DNA of 43,662 nt from an uncultured SAR86 cluster bacterium (GTDB lineage: Bacteria; Pseudomonadota; Gammaproteobacteria; Magnimaribacterales; D2472): contig CACOEZ010000003.1 of NCBI GenBank assembly GCA_902626385.1, positions 117,148 through 160,809 on the forward strand, read 5' to 3'. The notes below the pieces were generated by a model. The model had not been told where the DNA came from. It did no database searches and was given only the letters and a program-made list of their open reading frames with translations. Shown one piece after another: positions 36,059 to 43,662 of the stretch. Position numbers and translations under genes: made by a program. Position 1 is the stretch's first letter; each line of letters starts with the position of its first letter.

Positions 36059-36484
36059 TTGTCTATTAATTCAAGAAATAAAGGCGCTGCATTTGAAAGG
36101 CAAATCGCTAATGCCCTTATCGAAGATTTGAACCTTAAGAACCCAGTTAAAAGGATTTTAGAGCAGACTAGAACAAAAGAGCTTCCAGACTTGATGTTAG
36201 GAACATGGTGTATTGAATGCAAAGCCTATGGAACTGGAGCAGAACCCAGACCAGACTGGTGGGATCAAGTAATTGCTTCATCGTCTGGCATAAATATGAA
36301 ACCCGCCTTGGTTTATAAATTTAATAATAGACCAATTAAAGTCAGGATTCTTGCAAGCTCGTTAAACAAAAACATTAAAAATAATCTAGTTACTTTGGAT
36401 TTATTATGGCCTGACTTTATTCAAATTATTCTTGAATTATTTCAAGAGGACATAGAGATGCATGAAAAAAATTATCAAGTGTAA
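36059..36484 (+). CDS. PD-(D/E)XK nuclease, Hjc-like (putative Holliday-junction resolvase)
   Basis: The 141-residue protein begins with GAAFERQIANAL (residues 9-20, acidic Glu13), then QTRTKELPD (36-44, Asp44) and IECKAYG (52-58, Glu53-x-Lys55). This Glu...PD...ExK layout is the catalytic pattern of Hjc-type archaeal and phage resolvases in the PD-(D/E)XK superfamily. The start is TTG at 36059, two bases after yebC. The slot between yebC and ybgC normally carries ruvC-ruvA-ruvB; none of these is present. It overlaps ybgC by 23 bases. It could also be a VRR-NUC- or restriction-type nuclease. Fold confidence is good; substrate is inferred from context. Confidence 0.78.
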   Translation: MSINSRNKGAAFERQIANALIEDLNLKNPVKRILEQTRTKELPDLMLGTWCIECKAYGTGAEPRPDWWDQVIASSSGINMKPALVYKFNNRPIKVRILASSLNKNIKNNLVTLDLLWPDFIQIILELFQEDIEMHEKNYQV

Positions 36485-36872
36485 GCCATTAAATTTCAAA
36501 ATATATGTTGAAGATACTGACTTTCAAGGTGTCGTTTATCATGCAAATTATATAAAATTTTTTGAAAGGGCAAGATCAGAGTTTTTGTATGCGAATAATA
36601 TTTCACAAAATAACCTTAAAAGTAACAACTTAGCCTTTGTTATCAAGAGTATAAATATTAAATACATTTCGGCAGCAGAACTTGGTGATGAAATCACTGT
36701 TAAATCTAGTGTTGAAAAAAAATCTGATGCCAGAATGATATTTAGTCAGAAAGTAGTAAACATAAATAATAATATGGAGCATGCTATCGGAGAGGTCGAA
36801 GTTTGTTTTATAAATTTATTAACAAAAAAACCACAAAAATTCCCAGATGATTTATTATTAATTTTTAACTAG
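36462..36872 (+). CDS. ybgC: Tol-Pal-associated acyl-CoA thioesterase YbgC
   Basis: A hot-dog-fold thioesterase acting on acyl-CoA or acyl-ACP at the inner membrane; first gene of tol-pal operons. The 4-hydroxybenzoyl-CoA thioesterase-type active site is clear in YVEDTDFQGVVYHANYIKFF (about residues 15-34), with the catalytic Asp and the HANY segment, followed by ERARSEFL. 136 residues, as in E. coli (134). The ATG lies 23 bases inside the preceding nuclease gene. tolQ follows after 9 bases. Confidence 0.95.
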   Translation: MKKIIKCKPLNFKIYVEDTDFQGVVYHANYIKFFERARSEFLYANNISQNNLKSNNLAFVIKSINIKYISAAELGDEITVKSSVEKKSDARMIFSQKVVNINNNMEHAIGEVEVCFINLLTKKPQKFPDDLLLIFN

Positions 36873-36881
36873 GTCAATGTT

Positions 36882-37550
36882 ATGGATGATATATCGGTAT
36901 TAAATTTATTTTTAGAAGCGGGCATAGTGGTAAAAATTGTAATGCTTTTGCTGTTTATTGCATCTATTTTGTCATGGATCGTCATAGTTGAGAGATATAG
37001 GTTCTTTGAAAAGATCAAATCTCAAAACAGCGCTTTCCTAAAGAGATTTTGGTCAGGCGATGATCTTGATATTCTAATGAAAGATATATCTGAAGATGAA
37101 AGAAACTATGGTGCAATAAATTTATTTAAAAGTTCTTTTGAGGAATTCAAAATTCTTAGTAAGCAAGAGAGCATGAGTGAATCTGATCTTGAGAGTATTA
37201 ATAGATCAATGAGGGTATCAATAGCATCAGATGAAGAAGAGATGAATAAACATTTATCATTTTTAGCTAATGTAGGATCTGTAAGTCCTTATGTTGGTTT
37301 GCTAGGAACGGTCTGGGGAATAATGACCTCATTCCAAGGGTTGTCTGATGCGACTCAAGCTACAATTAATGCAGTTGCCCCAGGTATATCAGAGGCTTTA
37401 GTTGCGACCGGAATGGGACTATTTGCGGCAATACCGGCTGTAGTAGCCTTTAATAAATTTATTTCAGAGTCTGAATCATTTAGCCAGAGTACTTTAATAT
37501 TTGCTGAGGAGTTGGCAAGCATATTTTATAAACAAGCTGTAAAAAAATGA
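36882..37550 (+). CDS. tolQ: Tol-Pal inner-membrane motor subunit TolQ
   Basis: TolQ forms, with TolR, the proton-driven stator that energises TolA. The 222-residue protein has a first membrane helix (about residues 14-32), a large cytoplasmic loop, and the MotA/TolQ/ExbB signature VGLLGTVWGIMTSFQGL followed by APGISEALVATGMGLFAAIPA, which carries the last two helices. It overlaps tolR by four bases. Confidence 0.96.
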   Translation: MDDISVLNLFLEAGIVVKIVMLLLFIASILSWIVIVERYRFFEKIKSQNSAFLKRFWSGDDLDILMKDISEDERNYGAINLFKSSFEEFKILSKQESMSESDLESINRSMRVSIASDEEEMNKHLSFLANVGSVSPYVGLLGTVWGIMTSFQGLSDATQATINAVAPGISEALVATGMGLFAAIPAVVAFNKFISESESFSQSTLIFAEELASIFYKQAVKK

Positions 37551-37969
37551 TTTATCGGCTTGGAAAAAAGAAGAATTTAAAAGCAGAAATTAATGTTGTT
37601 CCTTACATTGATGTGATGCTTGTTTTGCTAATAATTTTTATGGTTTTGTCACCTTTGCTAATTCAAGGAATAGAGGTAAATTTACCCAAAACAGATACAA
37701 CTAAAATGAGTGTTCAAAGTGAGCCACTTGTTATATCGATAAATTCAAATGGTGATTATTTTATCAATGTGGGCGATGAATCTTTATCAATTGATCTTGA
37801 CGAACTAAAAAGAAAATCAAAAGTTATTTTTGATGCAAATCCTGAAATTGAGGTTGTTTTTCAAAGTGACAAAGATGTTTCTTTTGATTTTGTAGCTAAA
37901 GCAATGGCTTCTGTTCAAAGTGTAGGAATTTCAAAAATTGGAATTGTGACAACTGGTTATGCAGAGTAA
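37547..37969 (+). CDS. tolR: Tol-Pal motor subunit TolR
   Basis: TolR has one N-terminal membrane helix with the proton-path aspartate, in INVVPYIDVMLVLLIIFMV (about residues 15-33; Asp in YIDVM), and a periplasmic domain of the ExbD/TolR fold ending IGIVTTGYAE. 140 residues, standard. Overlaps: 4 bases with tolQ, 11 with tolA. Its periplasmic domain is the internal comparison for the C-terminal domain fused to the ferredoxin at 28703-29308. Confidence 0.96.
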   Translation: MIYRLGKKKNLKAEINVVPYIDVMLVLLIIFMVLSPLLIQGIEVNLPKTDTTKMSVQSEPLVISINSNGDYFINVGDESLSIDLDELKRKSKVIFDANPEIEVVFQSDKDVSFDFVAKAMASVQSVGISKIGIVTTGYAE

Positions 37970-38585
37970 CTTAAAGTATCTTGAAGCATCTTTTGTGTCA
38001 TTTATGATTCATGCCTTGATAATTTTATATTTACTAGGCTTTTTTTATGTTGAAGTCTCAGAAAAATCAATTGTCAGCAAACCAATTAATGTTAATCTTT
38101 TATTCGAAGAGCCTTCACAAAAAATTGATGTTCAACAATTAGAAAAATTAAAAGACTTACAACTTGCTGAAGAATCTCTTGAAAAGATATCTGATAGTAA
38201 CGATGTGAACAAGATTTCGTTTGATCAGAGTCTCGATCTTTTTAGTATTCAAGACTTGATTAATGAAGATAAAGAAATATCTCTAAAGTCTGACGAAAGT
38301 AAAGTAGATGCTTTCAGTTCAATGATAATTTCAAATATCCAATCAGCATGGAGAAAGCCTATAAATATTCAGGATGGTTTGATATGTGAAATGAGACTTG
38401 TCATAAATAAAAATGGAAGGATTGTTAAGGCCAACCTTATTAAGAGTAGTGGGAACATTAGATTTGATAATTCAGCTCTTAAGGCAGTTGAGAGGGTAGA
38501 GTCTTTTAGTTTTTTTGATCAGATCCCACAAACATTATATTTATCAAATTTCAAACAAATACTTATTAAGTTTAATCCAAAATGA
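37959..38585 (+). CDS. tolA: TolA, short form
   Basis: TolA spans the periplasm and links the TolQR motor to TolB-Pal. There is one N-terminal membrane segment (about residues 13-32), then a short charged region (about 45-110) and a C-terminal TonB/TolA-type domain: IQSAWRKP, CEMRLVINKNGRIVKANLIKSSG, FDNSALKAVER. The domain II helix, Ala/Lys/Glu-rich and over 200 residues long in E. coli, is nearly absent, giving 208 residues against 421. Position between tolR and tolB makes the identity secure. It overlaps tolB by 4 bases. Confidence 0.9.
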   Translation: MQSNLKYLEASFVSFMIHALIILYLLGFFYVEVSEKSIVSKPINVNLLFEEPSQKIDVQQLEKLKDLQLAEESLEKISDSNDVNKISFDQSLDLFSIQDLINEDKEISLKSDESKVDAFSSMIISNIQSAWRKPINIQDGLICEMRLVINKNGRIVKANLIKSSGNIRFDNSALKAVERVESFSFFDQIPQTLYLSNFKQILIKFNPK

Positions 38586-39826
38586 AAAAGCTACTAATAG
38601 TTTTAATTTTTTCAAGCTTCGTTTCTTCAGAATTGGTTTTAGAGATAACCCAAGGAACAGATGACCCGTATAGAGTAGCAATCCTTCCTTTCAAAGGAGA
38701 TAAGAAATTATCTTCAGATATTGAAAATATAGTAATAAACAATCTAAAAAGATCAGGAGAATTTACTGTGTTTATTGCAGCTGATTTGTTATCAGTTCCG
38801 AAAAACGAGGAAGAGATTGTTTTTAATGATTTTAGAATTTTAAACATTGATTATCTTGTATTAGGTAATATTAATAATGGCGATGTTTTTTATGAGGTTT
38901 ATGATATTAAGAAAGGTTTAAAGATAAGATCTTCAACTGTTTTTGGTATTCCTAATAAGATCAGACAGCTTGCTCATTATGTGACTGATGGTATATATGA
39001 GGAAATTACTGGAATAAAGGGTATCGCAGCTACAAAAATTTTGTATGTCACTCAAAGTGACAAGTATAGTTTAGTTGTTGCAGATTCTGATGGTGAGAAT
39101 GAACAAATTTTACTAGAGAGTTCTGAGCCAATAATTTCTCCATCTTGGTCTCCCGATTCAAAAAAAGTAGCTTATGTATCTTTTGAAACAGGAATGGCAA
39201 AAGTTTTTATTCAAAATATTGCCACAGGTGAAAGAGAGGTTGTTGTTGAGAATTCCAGTCAAATTAGTTCTCCTGCATGGTCCCCAGATGGAAGATTTTT
39301 GTCCCTAACGCTTTATCAGGACGGAAACGCTGAAATTTACATTCTAAATCTATCTAATAAAAATCTGACAAGGTTAACTAATCATTATTCGATTGATACT
39401 GAATCTACATGGTCACCAAAAGGATCCAAAATAATGTTTACCTCTGGAAGATCAGGATCTCCTCAACTATATGAACTTGATCTTAGAAAATCAAACTCGA
39501 AGCCAAAAAGAATTACATTTGATGGCAATTACAATGCAAAAGGTTCTTACCTACCGGACAATCAAGGTATAATTTTTGTTCATCGTTCATCAACAAATTT
39601 CCAAATTGCTCTTAAGTATTTTAACGAAAATTTTATAAGGCCATTAACTGTTTCACAGATGGATGAATCACCTAGTATTTCACCTAATGGAAATGTTATA
39701 GTTTACTCTATAAAAGATGGCGAAACAGGGCTTTTAGCTGGTGTTACTCTGAGTGGCGCTAAATTTAGACTACCATCTAATCGCGGATCAGTAAGAGAGC
39801 CCTCATGGTCAGGCTTTTTAAGATAA
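38582..39826 (+). CDS. tolB: Periplasmic beta-propeller protein TolB
   Basis: TolB is the periplasmic partner of Pal and TolA. A short signal peptide (about residues 1-18, MKKLLIVLIFSSFVSS) is followed by the alpha/beta N-terminal domain and a six-bladed propeller, shown by repeated SWSPDSKKVAYVS, AWSPDGRFLSLT, TWSPKGSKIMFTS and SISPNGNVIVYS blades. 414 residues, close to the usual 430. It overlaps tolA by four bases; pal follows after 15 bases with a GGAG ribosome binding site. Confidence 0.96.
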   Translation: MKKLLIVLIFSSFVSSELVLEITQGTDDPYRVAILPFKGDKKLSSDIENIVINNLKRSGEFTVFIAADLLSVPKNEEEIVFNDFRILNIDYLVLGNINNGDVFYEVYDIKKGLKIRSSTVFGIPNKIRQLAHYVTDGIYEEITGIKGIAATKILYVTQSDKYSLVVADSDGENEQILLESSEPIISPSWSPDSKKVAYVSFETGMAKVFIQNIATGEREVVVENSSQISSPAWSPDGRFLSLTLYQDGNAEIYILNLSNKNLTRLTNHYSIDTESTWSPKGSKIMFTSGRSGSPQLYELDLRKSNSKPKRITFDGNYNAKGSYLPDNQGIIFVHRSSTNFQIALKYFNENFIRPLTVSQMDESPSISPNGNVIVYSIKDGETGLLAGVTLSGAKFRLPSNRGSVREPSWSGFLR

Positions 39827-39841
39827 ATCTATGGAGTAATT

Positions 39842-40327
39842 ATGTTTTCTAAATTAAGTATTAATTTTTTATTTGTGATTTTCTTTTTAGTTTCATGCTC
39901 TAGTATGAATGTTACTGAAGAAACAATGTATTCAGGTGATGTAAAAACAGTACAAGCCTCTTCTGTCAATAATGAGAATATAAGTTATGACAGCAAAGCA
40001 ATGTTTGCAAATGCAACTGTTTACTTTGATTTTGACAAAACTAATTTAACTTCCAAATCTCTTCAAACACTCAAAAGTGTAGCTAATGCTTTAAATGATA
40101 ATCCTGATTTAGATGTTGTTTTAGCAGGTCATGCTGATGAAAGAGGCACTCGGGAATACAATCTAGCGCTCGGGCAAAGAAGAGCAGAGGCGGTAAGTGA
40201 TTATCTCGTTTTAAATGGAATAAAAAAGGATAGAATTACTGTAAAAAGTTTTGGTGAAGAAAGACCAATCTCACTTGGACAAGACGAAGAAAGTTATTCA
40301 AAAAACAGAAGAGTAGAAATCAATTAA
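39842..40327 (+). CDS. pal: Peptidoglycan-associated lipoprotein Pal
   Basis: Pal is an outer-membrane lipoprotein that holds the outer membrane to peptidoglycan and accumulates at the septum through Tol action. The lipobox LVSC ends a hydrophobic leader, with Cys at about residue 19. A short linker leads to the OmpA-like domain: VYFDFDKTNL, GHADERGTREYNLALGQRRA (about residues 99-118), which binds diaminopimelate, and NRRVEI. 161 residues, slightly short. The DAP-binding residues support meso-DAP peptidoglycan in this organism. Confidence 0.97.
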   Translation: MFSKLSINFLFVIFFLVSCSSMNVTEETMYSGDVKTVQASSVNNENISYDSKAMFANATVYFDFDKTNLTSKSLQTLKSVANALNDNPDLDVVLAGHADERGTREYNLALGQRRAEAVSDYLVLNGIKKDRITVKSFGEERPISLGQDEESYSKNRRVEIN

Positions 40328-40330
40328 TTA

Positions 40331-40990
40331 ATGATTAATAAAAGGTTTTTTCTTTTCAATTTTTTCCTTTCTTGTTTCCTTATTACTGAAGTTTTTGCCA
40401 ACGAAAATGAGGATGCTAAAACAGATATTTTGTTCCTTAAAATTCAAGAACTTGAAGCAGAAATTGCTGAACTTAGAAATAGGATCGAATCGCAAAATTA
40501 TTTAATTGATAAACTCATAGAAGAGTCTGTTGCAGATAACAATGAGAGCTCCTCAGATGATATTGAAGATCTCGCATTAAATGCTGATATTAAATTCAAA
40601 GGCATTGAGGATCCGAAAAGCAAAGAGCAGGTATATACATCTGCTATTGATGCTCTAGAGGCTCAAGATTTAGAGAGAGCATTCAACTTATTTGCTTATT
40701 TTGTTGAAAGTTTTGATGATGATGAAAAAACACCCCTTGCTTTATTTTGGCTTGGCGAGATTTCTCTAATAGATGGTAATCTTTCAAAATCTGAAGATTT
40801 TTTTATGGAGCTGATTAGTTCCTTTCCAAGTCATTACAGAATACCTTTGGCACACAAAAAGATTGGCGATATTTATTTCAAAAATAATAATAAAATTGCT
40901 GCTAAAGATAAGTATAATTTTGTAGTAAGAGAATATCCAAACAATACTGCTTCATCCTTAGCCTTGCAGTTATTGAAAAATATGGAATAA
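40331..40990 (+). CDS. cpoB: Cell division coordinator CpoB (YbgF)
   Basis: CpoB is a periplasmic protein that couples Tol-driven outer-membrane constriction to PBP1B. A signal peptide (about residues 1-22, ending VFA) is followed by a short coiled coil (IQELEAEIAELRNRIES, about 37-53) and a TPR domain with YTSAIDAL, LFAYFVESF, ALFWLGEISL, HYRIPLAHKKIGDIYF repeats. 219 residues against 263 in E. coli. It closes the tol-pal operon, three bases after pal. Confidence 0.92.
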   Translation: MINKRFFLFNFFLSCFLITEVFANENEDAKTDILFLKIQELEAEIAELRNRIESQNYLIDKLIEESVADNNESSSDDIEDLALNADIKFKGIEDPKSKEQVYTSAIDALEAQDLERAFNLFAYFVESFDDDEKTPLALFWLGEISLIDGNLSKSEDFFMELISSFPSHYRIPLAHKKIGDIYFKNNNKIAAKDKYNFVVREYPNNTASSLALQLLKNME

Positions 40991-41001
40991 TCTCCATCTT
41001 C

Positions 41002-41007
41002 TATAAT
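41002..41007 (+). promoter_or_regulatory. -10 element of the tRNA-Lys promoter
   Basis: A perfect TATAAT at 41002-41007 predicts transcription from about 41014, four bases before the mature tRNA. No good -35 is found at 16-18 bases; TTGAAA at 40973-40978 is 23 bases away. Co-transcription with tol-pal remains possible. Confidence 0.45.
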
Positions 41008-41017
41008 ATATCAACGT

Positions 41018-41093
41018 GGGTCGCTAGCTCAGCTGGTAGAGCAGTTGGCTTTTAACCAATTGGTCACAGGTTCGAATCCTGTGCGACCCACCA
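41018..41093 (+). tRNA. tRNA-Lys (UUU)
   Basis: A 76-nt cloverleaf with the CCA end encoded. The acceptor stem GGGTCGC (41018-41024) pairs with GCGACCC (41083-41089). The anticodon stem GTTGG pairs with CCAAT around the loop CTTTTAA, giving anticodon TTT. The T arm ACAGG-TTCGAAT-CCTGT is intact. tRNA-Lys directly after the cpoB end of tol-pal is also found in E. coli, so the synteny supports the call. Confidence 0.98.
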
Positions 41094-41117
41094 TTTAATA
41101 GGGCATAATATTTTTAA

Positions 41118-42380
41118 ATGTTTCTATCCTACTTAAAGAAAATAAGTCTGAATATTAAGGCTACTTTTTCAAAAGAATCACTTATTGGAGCTTCGTTATT
41201 TTTTCTTGTTCTCTCATCTTGGTATGTTTTAAGGCCAGTAAGAAACGAAATGGCTGTTGCAAATGTAGACGACCTTCCTTATCTTTTAGCAGCAGGCGCA
41301 ATTGCAATGCTTTTGATAAATCCCATCTATTCTTGGGTAGTATCTAAGACAAACTTAACAAAGATTGTTTTTTATTGTTACTCGTTCCTTATATTAAATT
41401 TGATGTTTTTCTTATCAACATGGAAATTTCTTGGGATTGGAGAATCTGTTTGGGTTGGAAGAGTATTTTATGTTTGGTGTAATGTTTATTCCTTTTTTGT
41501 AGTTTCAATCTTTTGGGTCGTAATAATAAATATTTTTAGAAATTCTAAAACCAGAAGCTTTTATGGAGTTATCATGGCAGGCGGATCTCTGGGTGCTTTA
41601 TTTGGTTCGGAAATTTCAAAAAGGTTTTCAGATTCTTTTGATGAATTTGGTCTCGAGTTTTTTACTTTATCTGCCGCGATTTTACTTTTCATGGCAATGA
41701 TACTTGCGATGAGAGTTACCAAATCCAAAATAAACCAAAACATCATTGAAAAACAAAATATTGGTGGTGGCAGTTTTGATTCAATTAAAAATGCATTGAA
41801 TAAGTCTGAAATTAGAAATATTGCATCTTATGTTTGGATATGGACTTGTTTAATGACACTTCAATGGATAACAGCAATAGGCATAATTGATGATTGGTCT
41901 TCAGATTCGCAACAGCGTATTTCATTTTTTGCAACTATAGAACAGATAGTTTCACCACTTACTCTAATTATTCAATTATTTTTTACAAATATTCTTATTA
42001 GATCAATTGGTATCAAAGGAATTATGCTTACCTATGGTTTTTTATTTTTATTAGCCTATCTTGCTTATGGCATCTTCCCATCGATAGCAGTAGTTGCTCT
42101 AGTAACAGTTACTTTAAGAGTTTTCGAATATGGATTAAATAAGCCAACAAGAGAGATAATTTTCAGCACATTTAAAGTGAATGATAGATATAAATCATCA
42201 GTTCTTATAGATACATTTGTATCCAGATTTGGTGATTTGACTGGGAGTGCTCTAATTAAAATTGCTGGATTTACCTCAATTGCCTCTAATGCATTCCCAC
42301 TTTTAGCAATTCCTATAGCTGGTTATTTATCCTTTTTAGGCGTTAAGATTTCAAATAATACAAAAATTAAAAGCCTCTAG
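41118..42380 (+). CDS. MFS-fold carrier resembling the ATP:ADP antiporter (Tlc/AAA) family
   Basis: A 420-residue polytopic inner-membrane protein, about 11-12 helices. WYVLRPVRNEMA (about residues 35-46) and NKPTREIIFSTFKVNDRYKSS (about 336-356, partly shown) followed by DTFVSRFGDLTG resemble the RPxR and KPxRExLFTxVxxxxKYKxKxxIDT motifs of nucleotide-transporter-like MFS proteins that also occur in free-living bacteria. The substrate is unknown and need not be a nucleotide. It starts 24 bases after the tRNA. Its 3' end overlaps the convergent metalloprotease gene by 14 bases. Confidence 0.65.
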   Translation: MFLSYLKKISLNIKATFSKESLIGASLFFLVLSSWYVLRPVRNEMAVANVDDLPYLLAAGAIAMLLINPIYSWVVSKTNLTKIVFYCYSFLILNLMFFLSTWKFLGIGESVWVGRVFYVWCNVYSFFVVSIFWVVIINIFRNSKTRSFYGVIMAGGSLGALFGSEISKRFSDSFDEFGLEFFTLSAAILLFMAMILAMRVTKSKINQNIIEKQNIGGGSFDSIKNALNKSEIRNIASYVWIWTCLMTLQWITAIGIIDDWSSDSQQRISFFATIEQIVSPLTLIIQLFFTNILIRSIGIKGIMLTYGFLFLLAYLAYGIFPSIAVVALVTVTLRVFEYGLNKPTREIIFSTFKVNDRYKSSVLIDTFVSRFGDLTGSALIKIAGFTSIASNAFPLLAIPIAGYLSFLGVKISNNTKIKSL

Positions 42381-43662
42381 AACCCTCCAAAGATTTTTTT
42401 ATTTCAATAATTTTTGACATTATTCTTTCAGATACTTGAAAATTATTCTGAGTAAGCTGCAACGCAAATTCTAATTGATTTAAAGCCTGCTCGTCTTGCC
42501 CCAATAGAAGGAAATATTCCGCTCTGCTTTGATGGTATCCAATTATATTTTGACTGTTTCTTTGAATCTCTGACAAAAGTAACCATAACTCAGGATCATC
42601 ATTTTTTCTTAGCAGTTGATCTCTGATTATTTCTTCAGATTCAAAATAACGCTTTGTAAGAAGTAATATTTTTGATTTTGAAATAGACAAAGGATAATTT
42701 TTTGGTGATATCTCGAGAAGACTATTCACAAGATTCAGAGCTTCGTTAAATTCTCTAAAATGAGTAAGATAGTCAACTTTAGTCGTATTTAAAACTAAAT
42801 TTTTAGGATATTTTTTAATAAGATTATTTAATAAATTTATTCCTTCATCAAATTCATTATTGTTTTGATGTGCAAGAGCTAAACCATAGCTATTTGCATC
42901 ATTAGGATTCTCAGCAAATCTAGCTTTAAATATCCTCAAAGAATTTGAAGGAATTGTTTCGTAATAAATCTCTAATCTAGCCTTCATTAATGAAAATTCA
43001 AGTGTATCTTTTTTTGTTCCCTCCTCAGATATATTTTCTGCAGCATTAAAAGCATCACTTATCCTTGAGGATGATAGGGGGTGAGTCAGTAAAAATTCAG
43101 GAGGTAAATCACCTGATAGACGCCTTAAATCATTCATGTTTTCAAACATTTCACCCATTGACTTTGGATTATAGCCAGCACTAACAAGATTCATAAATCC
43201 AACTCTGTCTGCTTCTTTCTCAAATAAACGACTGTATCTTAAATTTTGCTGTTGCAATATTGCAGGTCCAACAGCAATTGCATTAGGGTTGTTACTTATT
43301 AAAGCAATAGCTATTGAGGATACCATTACAAGAGCTGACGCCAGATTACTGTCTTTAGATTTAAGAACATTTCTTGCAAAGTGTCTTTGACTAAGGTGAG
43401 CCAGTTCATGTGCTAATACAGAAGCAAATTGACCTTCATTATCCGCATTAAGAAATAATCCACCATTAACTCCAATAATGCCTCCAGGTGCTGCAAAAGC
43501 ATTTAGGGAGTTATCATCAATTAATAAAATGTTGAAGTATCGATCATTTACCTGACTATATTCGGATAACCTATAAATTAGATGCTCAGTATACTCATAT
43601 AACAAGGGATCAGATATTAAGGGAGCTTGAGAGTATATTTGTTTTAAAAACATCTCTCCTAT
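42367..43662 (-). CDS. bepA: BepA-like periplasmic M48 metalloprotease with TPR domain (5' end outside window)
   Basis: BepA degrades misassembled outer-membrane proteins such as stalled LptD. Zinc-site HELAH lies in ASVLAHELAHLSQRH, and FEKEADRVG supplies the third ligand. INxF(A/F)-type NAFAAPGG and LLTHPLSSSRISDA match the family. A TPR region fills the C-terminal half. An ATG occurs at 43653, but the frame stays open to the edge and Ile-Gly-Glu before it fits the family's SIGxE segment ahead of a ...RQLRxxAPLINDP-like stretch (here KQIYSQAPLISDP). The true start and signal peptide are therefore expected beyond the window. Confidence 0.88.
   Translation of the reverse strand: MGEMFLKQIYSQAPLISDPLLYEYTEHLIYRLSEYSQVNDRYFNILLIDDNSLNAFAAPGGIIGVNGGLFLNADNEGQFASVLAHELAHLSQRHFARNVLKSKDSNLASALVMVSSIAIALISNNPNAIAVGPAILQQQNLRYSRLFEKEADRVGFMNLVSAGYNPKSMGEMFENMNDLRRLSGDLPPEFLLTHPLSSSRISDAFNAAENISEEGTKKDTLEFSLMKARLEIYYETIPSNSLRIFKARFAENPNDANSYGLALAHQNNNEFDEGINLLNNLIKKYPKNLVLNTTKVDYLTHFREFNEALNLVNSLLEISPKNYPLSISKSKILLLTKRYFESEEIIRDQLLRKNDDPELWLLLSEIQRNSQNIIGYHQSRAEYFLLLGQDEQALNQLEFALQLTQNNFQVSERIMSKIIEIKKSLEGSRGF

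Noticed and set aside
42367-43653. Treating the ATG at 43653 as the true start of the metalloprotease
   Set aside because: It would leave a periplasmic BepA-type protease without a signal peptide, and the frame is open to the window edge with family-like residues just upstream.

Overview
The window is a gene-dense, AT-rich (roughly one-third G+C by eye) stretch of a bacterial chromosome. Neighbouring genes overlap by 1-23 bases or sit a few bases apart, and several proteins are shorter than their usual homologues. The content is gammaproteobacterial: lpoA/rsmI/rnpB/mraZ linkage, dnaB-alr, pyrG-kdsA-eno-ftsB-isp-surE-pcm, aspS-yebC, and ybgC-tolQRAB-pal-cpoB-tRNA-Lys. Low G+C plus compaction suggests a streamlined marine lineage such as SAR86. 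That placement is inference, not proof. I see no insertion sequence, prophage or CRISPR array.

Layout. 1-884 (-): the start of an LpoA-like outer-membrane lipoprotein. 906-2065: rsmI and the RNase P RNA. 2099-17694: a nearly unbroken division and cell-wall (dcw) cluster, mraZ-ftsZ-rsmH-ftsL-ftsI-murE-murF-mraY-murD-ftsW-murG-murC-ddl-ftsQ-ftsA, preceded by a MraZ operator array. ftsZ is second in the cluster rather than following ftsA. 17772-21359: rpsF-rpsR-rplI-dnaB-alr. 21395-28714: pyrG-kdsA-eno-ftsB-ispDF-surE-pcm-DUF368. 28703-29308 (-): a ferredoxin with an extra C-terminal domain, divergent from recA, which has a textbook LexA box. 30473-31906: thiolase and glutaredoxin. 31933-33213 (-): a prolyl-tRNA synthetase lacking the editing domain. 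33245-40990: fmdB-aspS-yebC-nuclease-ybgC-tolQRAB-pal-cpoB. 41018-41093: tRNA-Lys(UUU). The window ends with an MFS-fold carrier and a convergent, edge-truncated BepA-like metalloprotease.

How it works together. Most of the window builds and divides the envelope: UDP-MurNAc-pentapeptide synthesis (MurC, D, E, F, Alr, Ddl), lipid I and II (MraY, MurG), polymerisation and crosslinking (FtsW, FtsI, LpoA), the divisome (FtsZ, A, Q, L, B), outer-membrane constriction (Tol-Pal, CpoB), Kdo for LPS (KdsA), isoprenoid precursors for the lipid carrier (IspDF), and possibly lipid-carrier recycling (DUF368).

The items most worth checking are: (i) a PD-(D/E)XK, Hjc-like nuclease exactly where ruvCAB usually lies between yebC and ybgC; (ii) a shortened MurD with an altered P-loop; (iii) a 7Fe-8S-type ferredoxin fused to a domain that looks like the TolR/ExbD periplasmic fold; (iv) loss of the ProRS editing domain; (v) relocation of ftsZ to the front of the dcw cluster; (vi) a four-box, 10-bp-phased MraZ operator over an apparently leaderless promoter. 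All calls come from reading the sequence; no database search was possible.
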